This document shows positions 38,926-47,898 of a DNA stretch of 64,000 bases, one piece after another (position 1 is the first letter of the stretch; each line of letters begins with the position of its first letter). Source of the DNA: Bacillus mojavensis RO-H-1 = KCTC 3706 (lineage in GTDB: Bacteria; Bacillota; Bacilli; Bacillales; Bacillaceae); assembly GCF_000245335.1 (NCBI RefSeq), contig NZ_JH600304.1, positions 1-64,000 on the forward strand, given 5' to 3'. Below the pieces are notes generated by a model that had not been told where the DNA came from, made no database searches, and worked only from the letters and a program-made list of their open reading frames with translations. The translations under genes and the position numbers were made by a program.

Positions 38926-39068
38926 GTTTTCACCATATTGCATAGCCTTACTCAATATTGCTCACATTTTTAAGTTTTTTGAATTTTTTGGGATTGTTAT
39001 GTGAGAAATTAAACGCATATCAGGTTAACATTTGGCAATAATAAACAACAAAGAAAGGGTGACGGCTT

Positions 39069-39392
39069 ATGATCAAACAATGTGTAATTTGTCTGTCTCT
39101 TCTAGGTTTCAGCACCGCTGCCGCTCAAGCAGAAGAAGGGCCGCTTGTAACCGCCCGCCACATGTCAAAATGGGAAGAGCTTGCTGTAAAAGAAGCAAAA
39201 AAAAGGTACCCGCTCGCACAGGTACTGGTTAAACAAAAAGTTTGGGACCGCAAAAGAAAAGACGAAGCTGTGAAGCAATATCATTTAACCCTGAGAGAAG
39301 GCTCAAAGGAATTCGGCATTTTTGTCACGATTTCATTCGATCCTTATAGTCAAAAGGTGAATAAAATTGCAATTTTAGAAGAATATCAATAA
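39069..39392 (+). CDS. yqzG: YqzG, secreted DUF3889 protein
   Basis: 107 aa. Signal peptide MIKQCVICLSLLGFSTAAAQA, cleaved before EEGPL, then a small domain (about 30-105) rich in Lys and Tyr with a final beta strand VNKIAILEEY. DUF3889 proteins are secreted and uncharacterised. ATG 39069 behind AAAGGGTGACG. Convergent with yqzE. Confidence 0.85.
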   Translation: MIKQCVICLSLLGFSTAAAQAEEGPLVTARHMSKWEELAVKEAKKRYPLAQVLVKQKVWDRKRKDEAVKQYHLTLREGSKEFGIFVTISFDPYSQKVNKIAILEEYQ

Positions 39393-39418
39393 GGTCCTCC
39401 ATGTGAAGGACCTTGTTC
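39391..39418 (+). terminator. yqzG terminator
   Basis: AAGGTCCT/AGGACCTT 8-bp stem right after the stop; the T tail is weak (GTTCGTTAT). Confidence 0.6.
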
Positions 39419-39434
39419 GTTATATTGGTGCAAT

Positions 39435-39614
39435 TTATTTTTTCCTTTTCAGCCATAGCCTAAAACCATACGGTAAAATACCAAACCAATGCTGAGAAGC
39501 TGGCGTTTTTGTTTCTTTTCGAACCTCTTTTCGTTCTTTTCGCTCATCTTTCGGAGTGTCTATATATTTTACAAATTGCTGAGTCATATATTTGACATAA
39601 TCATTCGTTTTCAC
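39435..39614 (-). CDS. yqzE: YqzE, last gene of the comG operon
   Basis: 59 aa, from GTG 39614 behind GAGGTGATC to TAA 39435. A basic protein: [19 protein letters not shown], then a Lys/Arg/Glu-rich stretch and a C-terminal aromatic segment ([14 protein letters not shown]) ending KRKK. It follows comGG on the same strand and is probably cotranscribed; its role in competence is unknown. The comGG-yqzE gap is 71 bases. Confidence 0.85.
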   Translation of the reverse strand: MKTNDYVKYMTQQFVKYIDTPKDERKERKEVRKETKTPASQHWFGILPYGFRLWLKRKK

Positions 39615-39685
39615 GTGATCACCTCATCATTCAGTTATTATGAAGTGTTGGCTCACACGACTTTTTTTATACACATCCCCCTGGT

Positions 39686-40060
39686 TTATTCTGTCCAGCT
39701 CAGCAGTTTTTTCTGATTTTGATCGAACAGCAGCTGGGCGCTCTTTTCTGTTCCCGACTCTGTAATGGCTTTAAGGGTGATTTCTTGCTGTTCTTTTATG
39801 GTTGTTTCGTGAATGTCATAAGAAACCTGTCCATATGGAAGCTGCTGTGAACCCTTTTGGCCTTGTCTGTGCTCAAGAATATGCCTGATGGATAGAAGCG
39901 CACCATTTTGCAGCAGATTTTCTCCTGTGTAATACTCTTTTGTTTCCTTCTCAAACATATGGCGTGAAACAAATTGAGAGGCGGTGAAATTCACAACCAG
40001 CATCACAAGGGCAAATGTAAAAAGAACGGCTGGATAGATAAACCCTTTTGAGCAGTGCAT
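39686..40060 (-). CDS. comGG: Competence pseudopilin-like protein ComGG
   Basis: 124 aa. N-terminal hydrophobic segment in KGFIYPAVLFTFALVMLVV and a globular rest. Minor component of the competence pilus. ATG 40060 overlaps the comGF stop in TGAATG context. Confidence 0.93.
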   Translation of the reverse strand: MHCSKGFIYPAVLFTFALVMLVVNFTASQFVSRHMFEKETKEYYTGENLLQNGALLSIRHILEHRQGQKGSQQLPYGQVSYDIHETTIKEQQEITLKAITESGTEKSAQLLFDQNQKKLLSWTE

Positions 40061-40468
40061 TCACCCACCACCTAATGACGTATATACCGGAACAGCGGTT
40101 TGATACTCTTTATCATTCTCACTCTTGACTTTCAGCCAAAGCATCCCTTTTCTAACCTCTGCTTTCATTGTTTTAATATGGCCAAGAATCGGAACATGCC
40201 CTTTCCCGTCTACTCTTTTCCTGATCATTGAATGGTAGATTTCAAAACGGACCTCTTGCCCAGACAGATTTCTGCAGATTAAGACGCTGCCATGCTCAGC
40301 TGTCTGCACAGTCTGCGACTGCTTGCACTCATTCATGATCTGCTCTACCGAAATGATCCATTCTCGCTGCATGAAGCCCTCATTCTCCTGTTGACGTGCC
40401 AAAAATAGATGAAAGAACATCGCTAACGATCCTGATATGAGCAAATAAGCAGAAAGCGAAAATAGCAC
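40061..40468 (-). CDS. comGF: Competence minor pilin ComGF
   Basis: 135 aa if translation starts at GTG 40468, one base after the comGE stop. B. subtilis annotation starts eight codons later at a TTG (MLISGSLAMFFHLF, 127 aa). Neither has a visible binding site, consistent with translational coupling to comGE. A hydrophobic N-terminal helix precedes a globular domain with two cysteines. Minor pilin of the competence pilus. Confidence 0.9.
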   Translation of the reverse strand: MLFSLSAYLLISGSLAMFFHLFLARQQENEGFMQREWIISVEQIMNECKQSQTVQTAEHGSVLICRNLSGQEVRFEIYHSMIRKRVDGKGHVPILGHIKTMKAEVRKGMLWLKVKSENDKEYQTAVPVYTSLGGG

Positions 40469-40469
40469 A

Positions 40470-40817
40470 TTAAGAAGCGTATAGCCAGTCTGTCCGCAAA
40501 ATGTTGAGGCAAAATGGCTTGTCTTTATAGGCGTCTGATGAGATACATACGGTTTGATATTCTCCCTCCTCCTCCCATGTCATCGAGTATTTGTTATTGT
40601 TCATTGAAACAGTCTTTGATGAATTTCCTGCCCCTGTCAGCATATATTGGCCTATGCTTTCATTAACAAGCTGATAACCAATTTCTCTAGAGTCCGCTAT
40701 ATGTTCATCAGCTATCAGCTTATCCCACATCGGCACAATTGTCAGAAGCATAAACAGCCATATGCTAAGGGCAGACATTGTTTCAATTGTAGAAAAGCCT
40801 TTATTTTCTCTCCACAT
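40470..40817 (-). CDS. comGE: Competence minor pilin ComGE
   Basis: 115 aa with a type IV prepilin-like N-terminus KGFSTIETMSALSIWLFML (the Gly-Phe cleavage site and Glu5). ATG 40817 overlaps comGD by 17 bases. Confidence 0.94.
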   Translation of the reverse strand: MWRENKGFSTIETMSALSIWLFMLLTIVPMWDKLIADEHIADSREIGYQLVNESIGQYMLTGAGNSSKTVSMNNNKYSMTWEEEGEYQTVCISSDAYKDKPFCLNILRTDWLYAS

Positions 40818-41232
40818 TGACTCTTCCGCTCCCTAAATAAACTGTAATGTCATAGGCGGCATGCCCTTTTATACGTATTTTTCCGCCTATATTCGGGTGC
40901 CCTTTCTCATTAAATTCCAATCGGTCTTTTAAAGTCAGTGATTCTGCTAAAAGACCATCATCATAAATACGGTCTATAACAGTGTCACCTATAATTACTT
41001 GATATTTTTTCTCTTGAAAAAGAATTTTTGTTCTTTGATGATTGGAAATTGCAGTCTGCTGCGCAAGTAAAATATCGTTTTTCAACTGTGATACTGTCTG
41101 CCGTAAAGCTGTATTTTCATAAACAGGAGGAAGCGTGGTAAACACCGCAATCAGCATAATAGAGGCGAGACTTAAAACAAGCAGGCTTTCTAAAAGGGTG
41201 AAGCCAGCTTCTCCTTTTAATTTAATGTTCAA
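40801..41232 (-). CDS. comGD: Competence minor pilin ComGD
   Basis: 143 aa from TTG 41232 (MNIKLKGEAGFTLLESLLVL), chosen because GGGGAGGTTAAGG precedes it and the length is then the known one. Class III prepilin leader cleaved at Gly-Phe by ComC; Glu5 is present. Overlaps comGC by 11 bases. Confidence 0.95.
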   Translation of the reverse strand: MNIKLKGEAGFTLLESLLVLSLASIMLIAVFTTLPPVYENTALRQTVSQLKNDILLAQQTAISNHQRTKILFQEKKYQVIIGDTVIDRIYDDGLLAESLTLKDRLEFNEKGHPNIGGKIRIKGHAAYDITVYLGSGRVNVERK

Positions 41233-41518
41233 CCTTAACCTCCCCGCCGGTAATGATAATTTGCTTTCCATTTGGACAAACCGCATCCTTTTTCACATAG
41301 CCTTCTGCCTGTAAATCGCCGAGGCTTGGTGTCTTCCCGTCATGATCGAGTTCATATGCTGTTACCTGCGCCTTTATCATGTTTTGGAGGCCTTCACAGC
41401 CTTTTTTCTGAATGGTTTGATTATGTTTTGTTACATTCGGTATGGTGATCAATAGCAAAATAGAAATAATAAAGAGCACGATTAGCATCTCCACAAGTGT
41501 AAACCCTTTCTCATTCAT
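41222..41518 (-). CDS. comGC: Major competence pseudopilin ComGC
   Basis: 98 aa, prepilin leader KGFTLVEMLIVLFIISILLL with Glu5 and a small domain with two cysteines (KGCEG and AVCPNG) that form a disulfide in the pilus. It builds the pilus that pulls DNA to the membrane. ATG 41518. Confidence 0.97.
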   Translation of the reverse strand: MNEKGFTLVEMLIVLFIISILLLITIPNVTKHNQTIQKKGCEGLQNMIKAQVTAYELDHDGKTPSLGDLQAEGYVKKDAVCPNGKQIIITGGEVKVEH

Positions 41519-41531
41519 CAGCCTCTTCCTT

Positions 41532-42569
41532 TCACATTTGATTCATCATCTGATACATAGGCAGGAGCATCGATAAATACACAATTAAAATCATCGCTGC
41601 CACAAATCCGTAAATAATGGGCTGAAGAATGCCTGTCCATTTTTGTGACTTGTCCTCAAGCCGCTGCAATATAAACTGACTGTATGTGAAGAGTTCCCGA
41701 TCCAAGCGGCCGCTTAGCTGGCCATGAGATATTACTTTTGAAAAATCACTTTCGTAAAAAGGCCGTTTGTATAAAGCAGTTTCAATGGTTTCACCGGCTT
41801 TTAACTGTTCAATCATTTGTTCAGCTTCGTGGCGGTAGAAAGGGAGAAACGTTTGATGTCTAAATGCTTTCAAACTGTCATAAATAGAAAGTCCTGATGC
41901 CAAAAGACTGCTCAGCTGTAAAGAAAAAAAGTAGCTGTTAAACAGCCTGATCAGCTTTCCAAACAGAGGAATGCTTACGCAAATGTGCATTTGGTGGTCA
42001 GGGGATTTTTTCTTAAACACCAACAAATAATAAAGACCTATCCCTGCGGCCAAAATGGCCGTTAATATGAAGACGGCATCAAGGTGCTGAAAAAACGCAA
42101 AAATGATGCCTGTTGTGCGTGAGGTTTCTACATTCATCGATTGATAAATACCGGAAAACTGAGGGATGATGATGTTTTGCAGCATATAGAGCATGACACC
42201 AACGGTAAAGATGAGAAAAAGAGGATATCTCAGCACCCTTTTAATATGCTCTGCCTGCGCTGTTTTTCGTTCCAGCAGCTCTCCGCTCTGAATCATGGAA
42301 GCCGGCAATTCTCCATGTGTTTCAGCAAAATAACAAATACCAATGGCTTCTTTATGAAATGACAAGCTCTTTAATACAGAGTAAAATGATTCCCCTTCTC
42401 TCAACCGTCTTATTGCGGCAGCCAAGTCCGCCAGCTGCCTTTTATTCATTTGCAGCTGCATTAGGCGCAATCCGTCTAAAAGACTGTATCCGCCCGCTGT
42501 CATTTCCCCTAGCCTTTTCAGTAAATAGGCTTGATCCTTTAACGGCCAAACTTTTCTAATCTGTTTCAT
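41532..42569 (-). CDS. comGB: Competence pilus membrane platform protein ComGB
   Basis: 345 aa from ATG 42569 (MKQIRKVWPLKDQ), where GGTGGG precedes; an ATG 18 bases upstream is possible. GspF/T2SSF fold with two repeated domains (about 10-130 and 190-330), each ending in a membrane span, and a third span at the C-terminus. Platform for pilus assembly with ComGA. Its start overlaps comGA. Confidence 0.95.
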   Translation of the reverse strand: MKQIRKVWPLKDQAYLLKRLGEMTAGGYSLLDGLRLMQLQMNKRQLADLAAAIRRLREGESFYSVLKSLSFHKEAIGICYFAETHGELPASMIQSGELLERKTAQAEHIKRVLRYPLFLIFTVGVMLYMLQNIIIPQFSGIYQSMNVETSRTTGIIFAFFQHLDAVFILTAILAAGIGLYYLLVFKKKSPDHQMHICVSIPLFGKLIRLFNSYFFSLQLSSLLASGLSIYDSLKAFRHQTFLPFYRHEAEQMIEQLKAGETIETALYKRPFYESDFSKVISHGQLSGRLDRELFTYSQFILQRLEDKSQKWTGILQPIIYGFVAAMILIVYLSMLLPMYQMMNQM

Positions 42570-43626
42570 GATAAACCCACCGGTCATAGTTATTTGTCGT
42601 TAAATAGCCGAGCGCAATCCCTTTTCTTATAATTTGACGCAACGTTTGATATTGGTAATTTGCATTATCCCCTTTCGCTTCCTGAATACACTGCTGAAGG
42701 TTTTTCCCGTATAGCAGCTCGTATACGCTTGCTCTCCTTATGTTTCGTGACAGTCGGCAATACACTGAAGAACATCCGTTTTCACAATACGGGCAAGCTA
42801 AATCAACTAAACGCTGAGCCGCTATCGCAATAACCGTTTGCTCGATTTCATTCATATTAATGCCAAATTCAAGCAGCCTGTAAATCGCGCCCTTGGCATC
42901 TCTCGTATGAAGGCTCGTCAGCACTAAATGACCAGTCATCGCTGCCCGCACCGCGATTTGGGCTGTTTCAGCATCTCTAATCTCACCTAAAATGATCATA
43001 TCGGGGTCATGGCGCAAAATAGCCTTCAGCCCTGTGGAATATGTGACCCCGGCTTTTTCATTCACCTGCACCTGGAGAACATCTTCATCCCTCGTTTCCA
43101 CTGGATCTTCAAGTGTGACAATGTTTCGATTAAAATGTTTTTTTGCATATTGAATCAGAGAATATAACGTTGTTGTTTTCCCAGAGCCTGTTGGTCCGGT
43201 AAAAATCAGCATGCCGTGGGAGTGTTTTAAAAATGAAAGCAAGGTGGCTCCTGTCTGTGGGAATAAAGACAGTTTGTCAATCGAAGGGATATTATACTGA
43301 GGCATCACTCTGATGACGAGGCTTTCTTCGTTAATTGTCGGGAGCGTTGACATCCTTAAGTGAACGTCACCCTCTTTTAATTTTAGAGTAAGCGATCCAC
43401 TTTGCGGCTTTCTTCTCTCCCCAATGTCCATATCTGAGAGAAACTTAAAATGAGAAATGAGCCTTACACACTCTTCTTTTTTCATGTTTCGCTTTTTCAG
43501 CAACGCATTGTCAACCCGAAAATGGATGATCGCGTCCCGTTCCCTTGGCACAATGTGAATGTCAGAGGCCTTCGTCTTATATGCCTCTTCAATTAAGGTT
43601 CTACTTATGTTTTCTATCGAATCCAA
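42556..43626 (-). CDS. comGA: Competence pilus traffic ATPase ComGA
   Basis: 356 aa from TTG 43626 (MDSIENISRTLIEEAYKTKASD) behind GGAGAGGG; a longer frame reaches 43686 without a binding site. Walker A GPTGSGKTTTL (about 145), Asp box and Walker B DPDMIILGEIRDAETAQ, and a Cys-rich zinc-like cluster CPYCENGCSSVYC near the C-terminus. GspE-type ATPase that drives pilus assembly and DNA uptake, and also inhibits growth in competent cells. Confidence 0.97.
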   Translation of the reverse strand: MDSIENISRTLIEEAYKTKASDIHIVPRERDAIIHFRVDNALLKKRNMKKEECVRLISHFKFLSDMDIGERRKPQSGSLTLKLKEGDVHLRMSTLPTINEESLVIRVMPQYNIPSIDKLSLFPQTGATLLSFLKHSHGMLIFTGPTGSGKTTTLYSLIQYAKKHFNRNIVTLEDPVETRDEDVLQVQVNEKAGVTYSTGLKAILRHDPDMIILGEIRDAETAQIAVRAAMTGHLVLTSLHTRDAKGAIYRLLEFGINMNEIEQTVIAIAAQRLVDLACPYCENGCSSVYCRLSRNIRRASVYELLYGKNLQQCIQEAKGDNANYQYQTLRQIIRKGIALGYLTTNNYDRWVYHETD

Positions 43627-43652
43627 TTTGATTCCCTCTCCTTTCAAAGCGT

Positions 43653-43755
43653 ATTGTAGAAAAAAGAAGACATAGTAATCAAACAAAGAAAATGTGATTT
43701 TCTGATCTATTTACAACCTAAAAAAATCATTTATCCCTATCAAAATAGAAATTCA
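43653..43755 (-). promoter_or_regulatory. comG promoter with ComK double AT box
   Basis: Plus-strand 43722-43755 reads AAAA-N5-TTTA-N8-AAAA-N5-ATTC, the ComK layout with the 8-base spacer. Nearer the gene the minus strand has TTGATT (43682-43677), 18 bases, TACAAT (43658-43653), a plausible core promoter about 27 bases from the comGA TTG. Confidence 0.6.
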
Positions 43756-43907
43756 GCTTTATTTAACACATGATTTTCGATTTTAATAAGGATATGAAAA
43801 GAGATTAAATGGACAGTGTACGCAGTCCGGCTCTGGCATCTAAGGAGGGAATGATAAAATCGGAGTTTGACGCTTACTAAAAACGGCGGATCACTTTAGC
43901 GTATACA

Positions 43908-43939
43908 AAATAAAAAGGAAGAGGCAGCTACCTCTTCCC
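43908..43939 (-). terminator. Terminator downstream of the CBS pseudogene
   Basis: GGAAGAGG (43917-43924)/CCTCTTCC (43931-43938) followed on the minus strand by TTTTTATTTT. Confidence 0.75.
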
Positions 43940-43959
43940 GACTATTTGTTATGCTGATT

Positions 43960-44345
43960 TAGAAATGTCACTTAATGCTTAGGCTTTCTGGTCTGTGTCT
44001 TTCTTAACGGAAGGATCGCCTAACGCAACAATACCCGTTAAACGTTCATTTTCAAGAATCGGTAAACGGCGGATTTGATGCTCTGCCATAAGCTGACTCG
44101 CTCCATCGTCAGACCTATCCGGATGACCGGCAACGACTTCTGTGCTCATGATGTCACTAGCTTGGCGCTTCTATTTGATCTTCAGCTAATGTTTTGGTGA
44201 CAATGTCCCGATTAGAAACGAGCCTTGAAGTCTGCCGATTCCACTATTGGAATAAGACCGACATTGGAATCATTCATCTTTTTGGCTAGGTCAGTGACTG
44301 CTGCGGTCAGTTCAGCAGTCAAAGCTCCTTTACCGAGTGCTATTT
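43960..44345 (-). pseudogene. Degenerate CBS-domain protein gene
   Basis: Minus strand carries pieces of a tandem CBS protein in three frames: AKKMNDSNVGLIPIVES (around 44220-44290), then NRDIVTKTLAEDQIEAPS (around 44165-44215), then ASDIMSTEVVAGHPD through HQIRRLPILENERLTGIVALGD to a stop near 43980. The order and wording match small two-CBS stress proteins such as B. subtilis YhcV. There are at least two frameshifts, a stop and degenerate bases (for example RSDDGASQ where an acidic motif is expected), so the gene is old and dead. It lies between comGA and yqxL, filling most of an otherwise gene-free 750-base gap. Confidence 0.8.
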
Positions 44346-44376
44346 ATTCTTTAACTATGCACAAAAAATGAAATAC

Positions 44377-45327
44377 CTACTGCCTGTGCCTTTTTCGTGA
44401 ATTTTTTCTCTTCCTTTCTTGCAGCATATCTCCCGTCCAGCCTTTTTTCTTCAGATACAGGTAAATCAGAATTGTTGAACTGAAGATTAAAAATAGAGAA
44501 AAAAGATATCCGTATTTCCAATTCAGCTCCGGCATCACCGAAAAGTTCATTCCCCAAAGGGCGCCAAGTGCTGTAATCGGCGTAAAAAGCGTCGTGAAAA
44601 TAGTAAGGGCTTTTACGATTTCATTTCCCCTATGAGAAGTAATGACCTCTTCTGAATGCAAAAGGTTGTTAAGCTCCCCCTCAAATTCACTGATGTATGT
44701 GAAACCTCTGTCAATTTTCAGATGCGTGCGCTGATAATCCTTTTTCCCTTCATTTTGAGGCAAGAAGGTTTCTTTTAACGCCATCTCAAGTTTTTTGGCG
44801 CTTAAGATCAAGTTTTTCCAAATCATCAGCTCATGGCGCAGTAAATGAACGCGGTTTAAAATACTTTTGCTGTTATCATCCTTGATTTGCCACCTAAGCT
44901 CTCTCAATCTCACTTCAAATTTGTCGACACCGATTAAATAAGCATTCATTAATTCCCCTAGAAGTATTAAGAACCCCTCTATGGCATTGTTCGCTCTTTT
45001 CATTTGCTGGACAACTTGTTTCCCCTTAATCCCTTCTAATATAGAAAAATCAAAATTGATGGTGAAAAAATATTGCCGTGTGATATAAAAGTGAAATACG
45101 GTGTGATCCTTTTCTTCGTTCAGCCCTTGATCATATACGATCGAGCCGAATACCGCTTCATTCTCCGCTTCTGTTGTATCCACGCGCAAAAAGTTAATAT
45201 GATGATTATTTTCAAACCATTTTTCACATTGCGGCCAATGAGAAAAATGGATCAGATCTCTTGCCTTATCTCTTTCCTGAGGCCCCATTTGGTACCAAAA
45301 CCAATCTTCACCTGTATGTACCTTCAT
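44377..45327 (-). CDS. yqxL: CorA-like magnesium transporter family protein YqxL
   Basis: 316 aa from ATG 45327 (MKVHTGEDWFWYQMG) behind a strong GGAGGATC; a longer in-frame ATG has no binding site. A soluble N-terminal domain and long helices, then two C-terminal membrane spans with the diagnostic GMN motif in LWGMNFSVMPEL between them and a basic tail. CorA-type channels carry Mg2+ or other divalent ions. A sigma-B-like promoter precedes it. Confidence 0.92.
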   Translation of the reverse strand: MKVHTGEDWFWYQMGPQERDKARDLIHFSHWPQCEKWFENNHHINFLRVDTTEAENEAVFGSIVYDQGLNEEKDHTVFHFYITRQYFFTINFDFSILEGIKGKQVVQQMKRANNAIEGFLILLGELMNAYLIGVDKFEVRLRELRWQIKDDNSKSILNRVHLLRHELMIWKNLILSAKKLEMALKETFLPQNEGKKDYQRTHLKIDRGFTYISEFEGELNNLLHSEEVITSHRGNEIVKALTIFTTLFTPITALGALWGMNFSVMPELNWKYGYLFSLFLIFSSTILIYLYLKKKGWTGDMLQERKRKNSRKRHRQ

Positions 45328-45365
45328 GTTACGATCCTCCAGACTTTTATTCTTTTGTTCTTTAA

Positions 45366-45391
45366 TTGCCCAATGAAAAGCATTCCTAAAC
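45366..45391 (-). promoter_or_regulatory. Sigma-B-like promoter of yqxL
   Basis: Minus strand 45391-45366 reads GTTTAG, 14 bases, GGGCAA. Consensus GTTTAA-N14-GGGTAT: 5/6 and 4/6 with ideal spacing. It lies 39 bases before the yqxL ATG. Confidence 0.6.
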
Positions 45392-45498
45392 CATTTAGGC
45401 ACTTTATCACATGTTTTGTGAGCTATTCCCGGTGGTATGGAATGTAGAAAGACATCGGAAAGGGAGGTGCATGCCTTCCTTGGAGAAGGCAGTTTATT

Positions 45499-46800
45499 TT
45501 GGAATTTATCAATTTATTAGCAGTCGCGTTTTTAATTTTGTTGACGGGATTTTTTGTCGCCGTAGAATTTTCGATCGTAAAAGTAAGACGATCCAGAATT
45601 GATCAGCTTGTTGCAAAAGGAAGAAAAGGGGCTAAAGCGGCAAAACATGTGGTCACTCATCTTGACGAATATTTATCAGCCTGCCAACTGGGCATCACGG
45701 TCGCAGCTTTAGGACTCGGCTGGCTGGGTGAACCGACCGTACAGACTCTGCTTCGTCCGCTCTTTCATAAAGCAGGCTTAAACGAGTCGCTTACCCATCT
45801 TCTTTCTCTTATTATCGCCTTTTTAGTGGTAACGTATTTAAATGTCGTCATTGGGGAGCTGGCCCCGAAGAGCTTTGCGATTCAAAAAGCAGAAAGCATT
45901 ACGCTGATGCTCGCGAAACCATTAATCTGGTTTTATAAAATCATGTTTCCGTTCATTTGGCTCCTTAACCAGTCTGCCCGATTAATCACGGGGCTTTTTG
46001 GGCTGAAGCCGGCATCAGAGCATGAACTGGCTTATACGGAGGAAGAGCTTAGAGTACTGTTGACCGAAAGCTATAAAAGCGGAGAAATTAGAAAAAGCGA
46101 ATTAAAATATATGAATAATATATTTACATTTGATAAACGAATGGCAAAGGAAATTATGGTGCCGCGAAACGAAATGGTCAGTTTGTCTATTGAGGATGAC
46201 TCAATCCCAAGCATGCGGGAAACGGTTAAGCAGACCAAATATACCCGGTACCCGATTGTTAAGGAAGATAAAGATAACGTCATCGGTGTGATCAATATGA
46301 AAGAAGTGCTGTTTTCATTGCTGACGAAAGACTTTTCTTTTCAGAAGCACAAAATTGAACCCTTCATACAGCCTGTCATTCATGTCATTGAGACCATTCC
46401 GATTTACAAATTACTCATCAAAATGCAAAAGGAACGCACCCATATGGCGATTCTCATTGATGAATATGGCGGAACTTCAGGTTTGATCACCGTCGAGGAT
46501 ATTATTGAAGAAATTGTAGGAGAAATACGCGATGAATTCGATTCAGATGAAGTGCCTCATGTTCGGGAACTGGGAAAAGATCATTATTTATTAAATGCGA
46601 AATTATTAATCAGTGACGTAAATAACCTGCTTGGAACTGATTTATCAGATGCTGAAGTTGATACGCTCGGAGGCTGGTTTCTCACACAGAACATAGACGC
46701 CGAGCCCGAAAGTGTCATTGAATATGATGGCTACTCATTCAAGGTTAAAGAAATTGACAGTCACCATATTTTGTTTATCGAAGTAAAAAAAGCTGAATAG
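45499..46800 (+). CDS. yqhB: HlyC/CorC family membrane protein (DUF21 and CBS) YqhB
   Basis: 433 aa from TTG 45499 ([19 protein letters not shown]). An N-terminal DUF21 membrane domain (about 1-180, four spans), two CBS repeats (about 205-325; [22 protein letters not shown]) and a C-terminal CorC_HlyC domain (about 340-430). Likely Mg2+ efflux or homeostasis protein. GGAGAAGG precedes the TTG by about 10 bases, but a much better site, GGGAGGTGC, precedes ATG 45471, which is out of frame by one base. Removing one T from the TTTT at 45497-45500 would add nine residues (MPSLEKAVY) to the N-terminus. Confidence 0.88.
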   Translation: MEFINLLAVAFLILLTGFFVAVEFSIVKVRRSRIDQLVAKGRKGAKAAKHVVTHLDEYLSACQLGITVAALGLGWLGEPTVQTLLRPLFHKAGLNESLTHLLSLIIAFLVVTYLNVVIGELAPKSFAIQKAESITLMLAKPLIWFYKIMFPFIWLLNQSARLITGLFGLKPASEHELAYTEEELRVLLTESYKSGEIRKSELKYMNNIFTFDKRMAKEIMVPRNEMVSLSIEDDSIPSMRETVKQTKYTRYPIVKEDKDNVIGVINMKEVLFSLLTKDFSFQKHKIEPFIQPVIHVIETIPIYKLLIKMQKERTHMAILIDEYGGTSGLITVEDIIEEIVGEIRDEFDSDEVPHVRELGKDHYLLNAKLLISDVNNLLGTDLSDAEVDTLGGWFLTQNIDAEPESVIEYDGYSFKVKEIDSHHILFIEVKKAE

Positions 46801-46878
46801 CCTAGCACAGGCTGTTCAGCTGTTGCTTCTCTTGCGTGTTGAACGCACTTCAAAAAAATACATCAAGCAAGAAACATC

Positions 46879-47718
46879 TTAAGATTCTTCTATCTTAAAT
46901 CCTTTGTTGGCTAAAGCTTTAGCAAGACTTTGCTCTGTTTTCACCTTCGAAAAATCTAATCCGAGCTTCACAACAGTCTGGGCGATTTCAGGCCTAATTC
47001 CTGAAATAATTGTCTCAATGCCCAGCAGTTTAGTGCTGTCAATCACTTTAAAGATTTGAAAGGCAACCATCGTATCAACGATGGGAACACCGGATATATC
47101 TAAAAATAAATATGAAATCTTTAACGCCGAGCATTGGGCCAAAACGGATTCCAAAATGGTTCTCGCTCTGTACGTGTCAATTTCACCGACAAGGGGAAGA
47201 ATTCCAATCTCTTTAGAAATCGGCATAATCGGTGCGCTCAATTCATTGATCATTTCTTTTTGCGCATTTAATTGGATCACCGTGACCTGGTGATATTCTT
47301 CTGTAAATACTTCGATAATCTCATCAATCGTTTGATTCAAAATCTTGCTCCACTCACATACATCCTGAATGCCGATTTTTTGGGAAGAAGCAGCTTCACT
47401 GTAGTCCTGAATCCATTGCCACATAATGTGTCTAAACGCGTTAAACTGACCAACACTTTCCGTCACAGTCACCTCATGAACAGCACGGTCTCGGGCACAT
47501 TGAAGTGACCATTGCTTAAGCTCGTCCTTCACATCTTCTTTTCTAATGGATTTTGCTACAATCGCTACCAATGATTCATGCTGCTCTTTTAACTTTTGTT
47601 CTAATTTTTGCTGATCTTTAGCAGAATACAGTAAAGTTCCTTTTAACGTGCATGTTTCCAGCCATTGAAGTGTAATATCTTCTTTGTGCTCTGTTAAATA
47701 CTGATCTAGAGCTTTCAT
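46879..47718 (-). CDS. rsbRD: RsbRD, stressosome RsbR paralogue
   Basis: 279 aa. A variable N-terminal non-heme globin-like sensor domain (about 1-150) and a C-terminal STAS domain (about 165-275) with DISGVPIVDTMVAFQIF holding the phosphorylatable Thr. It joins RsbR proteins and RsbS in the stressosome that releases RsbT and activates sigma-B. ATG 47718. Confidence 0.94.
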   Translation of the reverse strand: MKALDQYLTEHKEDITLQWLETCTLKGTLLYSAKDQQKLEQKLKEQHESLVAIVAKSIRKEDVKDELKQWSLQCARDRAVHEVTVTESVGQFNAFRHIMWQWIQDYSEAASSQKIGIQDVCEWSKILNQTIDEIIEVFTEEYHQVTVIQLNAQKEMINELSAPIMPISKEIGILPLVGEIDTYRARTILESVLAQCSALKISYLFLDISGVPIVDTMVAFQIFKVIDSTKLLGIETIISGIRPEIAQTVVKLGLDFSKVKTEQSLAKALANKGFKIEES

Positions 47719-47814
47719 TTCAATCGGTTACCTCCTGTGATGTTTATCTTTCAAAAAATTTATGATTGATTTGTATAACTTGTCTCACGTTACACATACT
47801 ATTTTTACATACAG

Positions 47815-47885
47815 TGGGCTATAGCCAAGCGGTAAGGCAATGGACTTTGACTCCGTGATCGTTGGTTCGAATCCAGCTAGCCCAG
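47815..47885 (+). tRNA. tRNA-Gln (UUG)
   Basis: TGGGCTA pairs with TAGCCCA (acceptor), D arm GCC/GGC, anticodon stem ATGGA/TCCGT with loop CTTTGAC giving TTG, and T arm GTTGG/CCAGC with TTCGAAT. CCA is not encoded. A single tRNA gene, outside any rRNA cluster. Confidence 0.93.
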
Positions 47886-47898
47886 TTTCTGAACCGTG

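Noticed and set aside
43837-43881. Plus-strand AAGGAGGG followed by a nine-codon frame upstream of comGA
   Set aside because: The spacing to the ATG is only two bases and the peptide is too short to support; probably chance or a remnant.
45471-45602. Out-of-frame reading frame with a strong ribosome binding site at the start of yqhB
   Set aside because: As a separate gene it has no protein-like character after the first nine residues; treated as evidence for an indel at the yqhB start.
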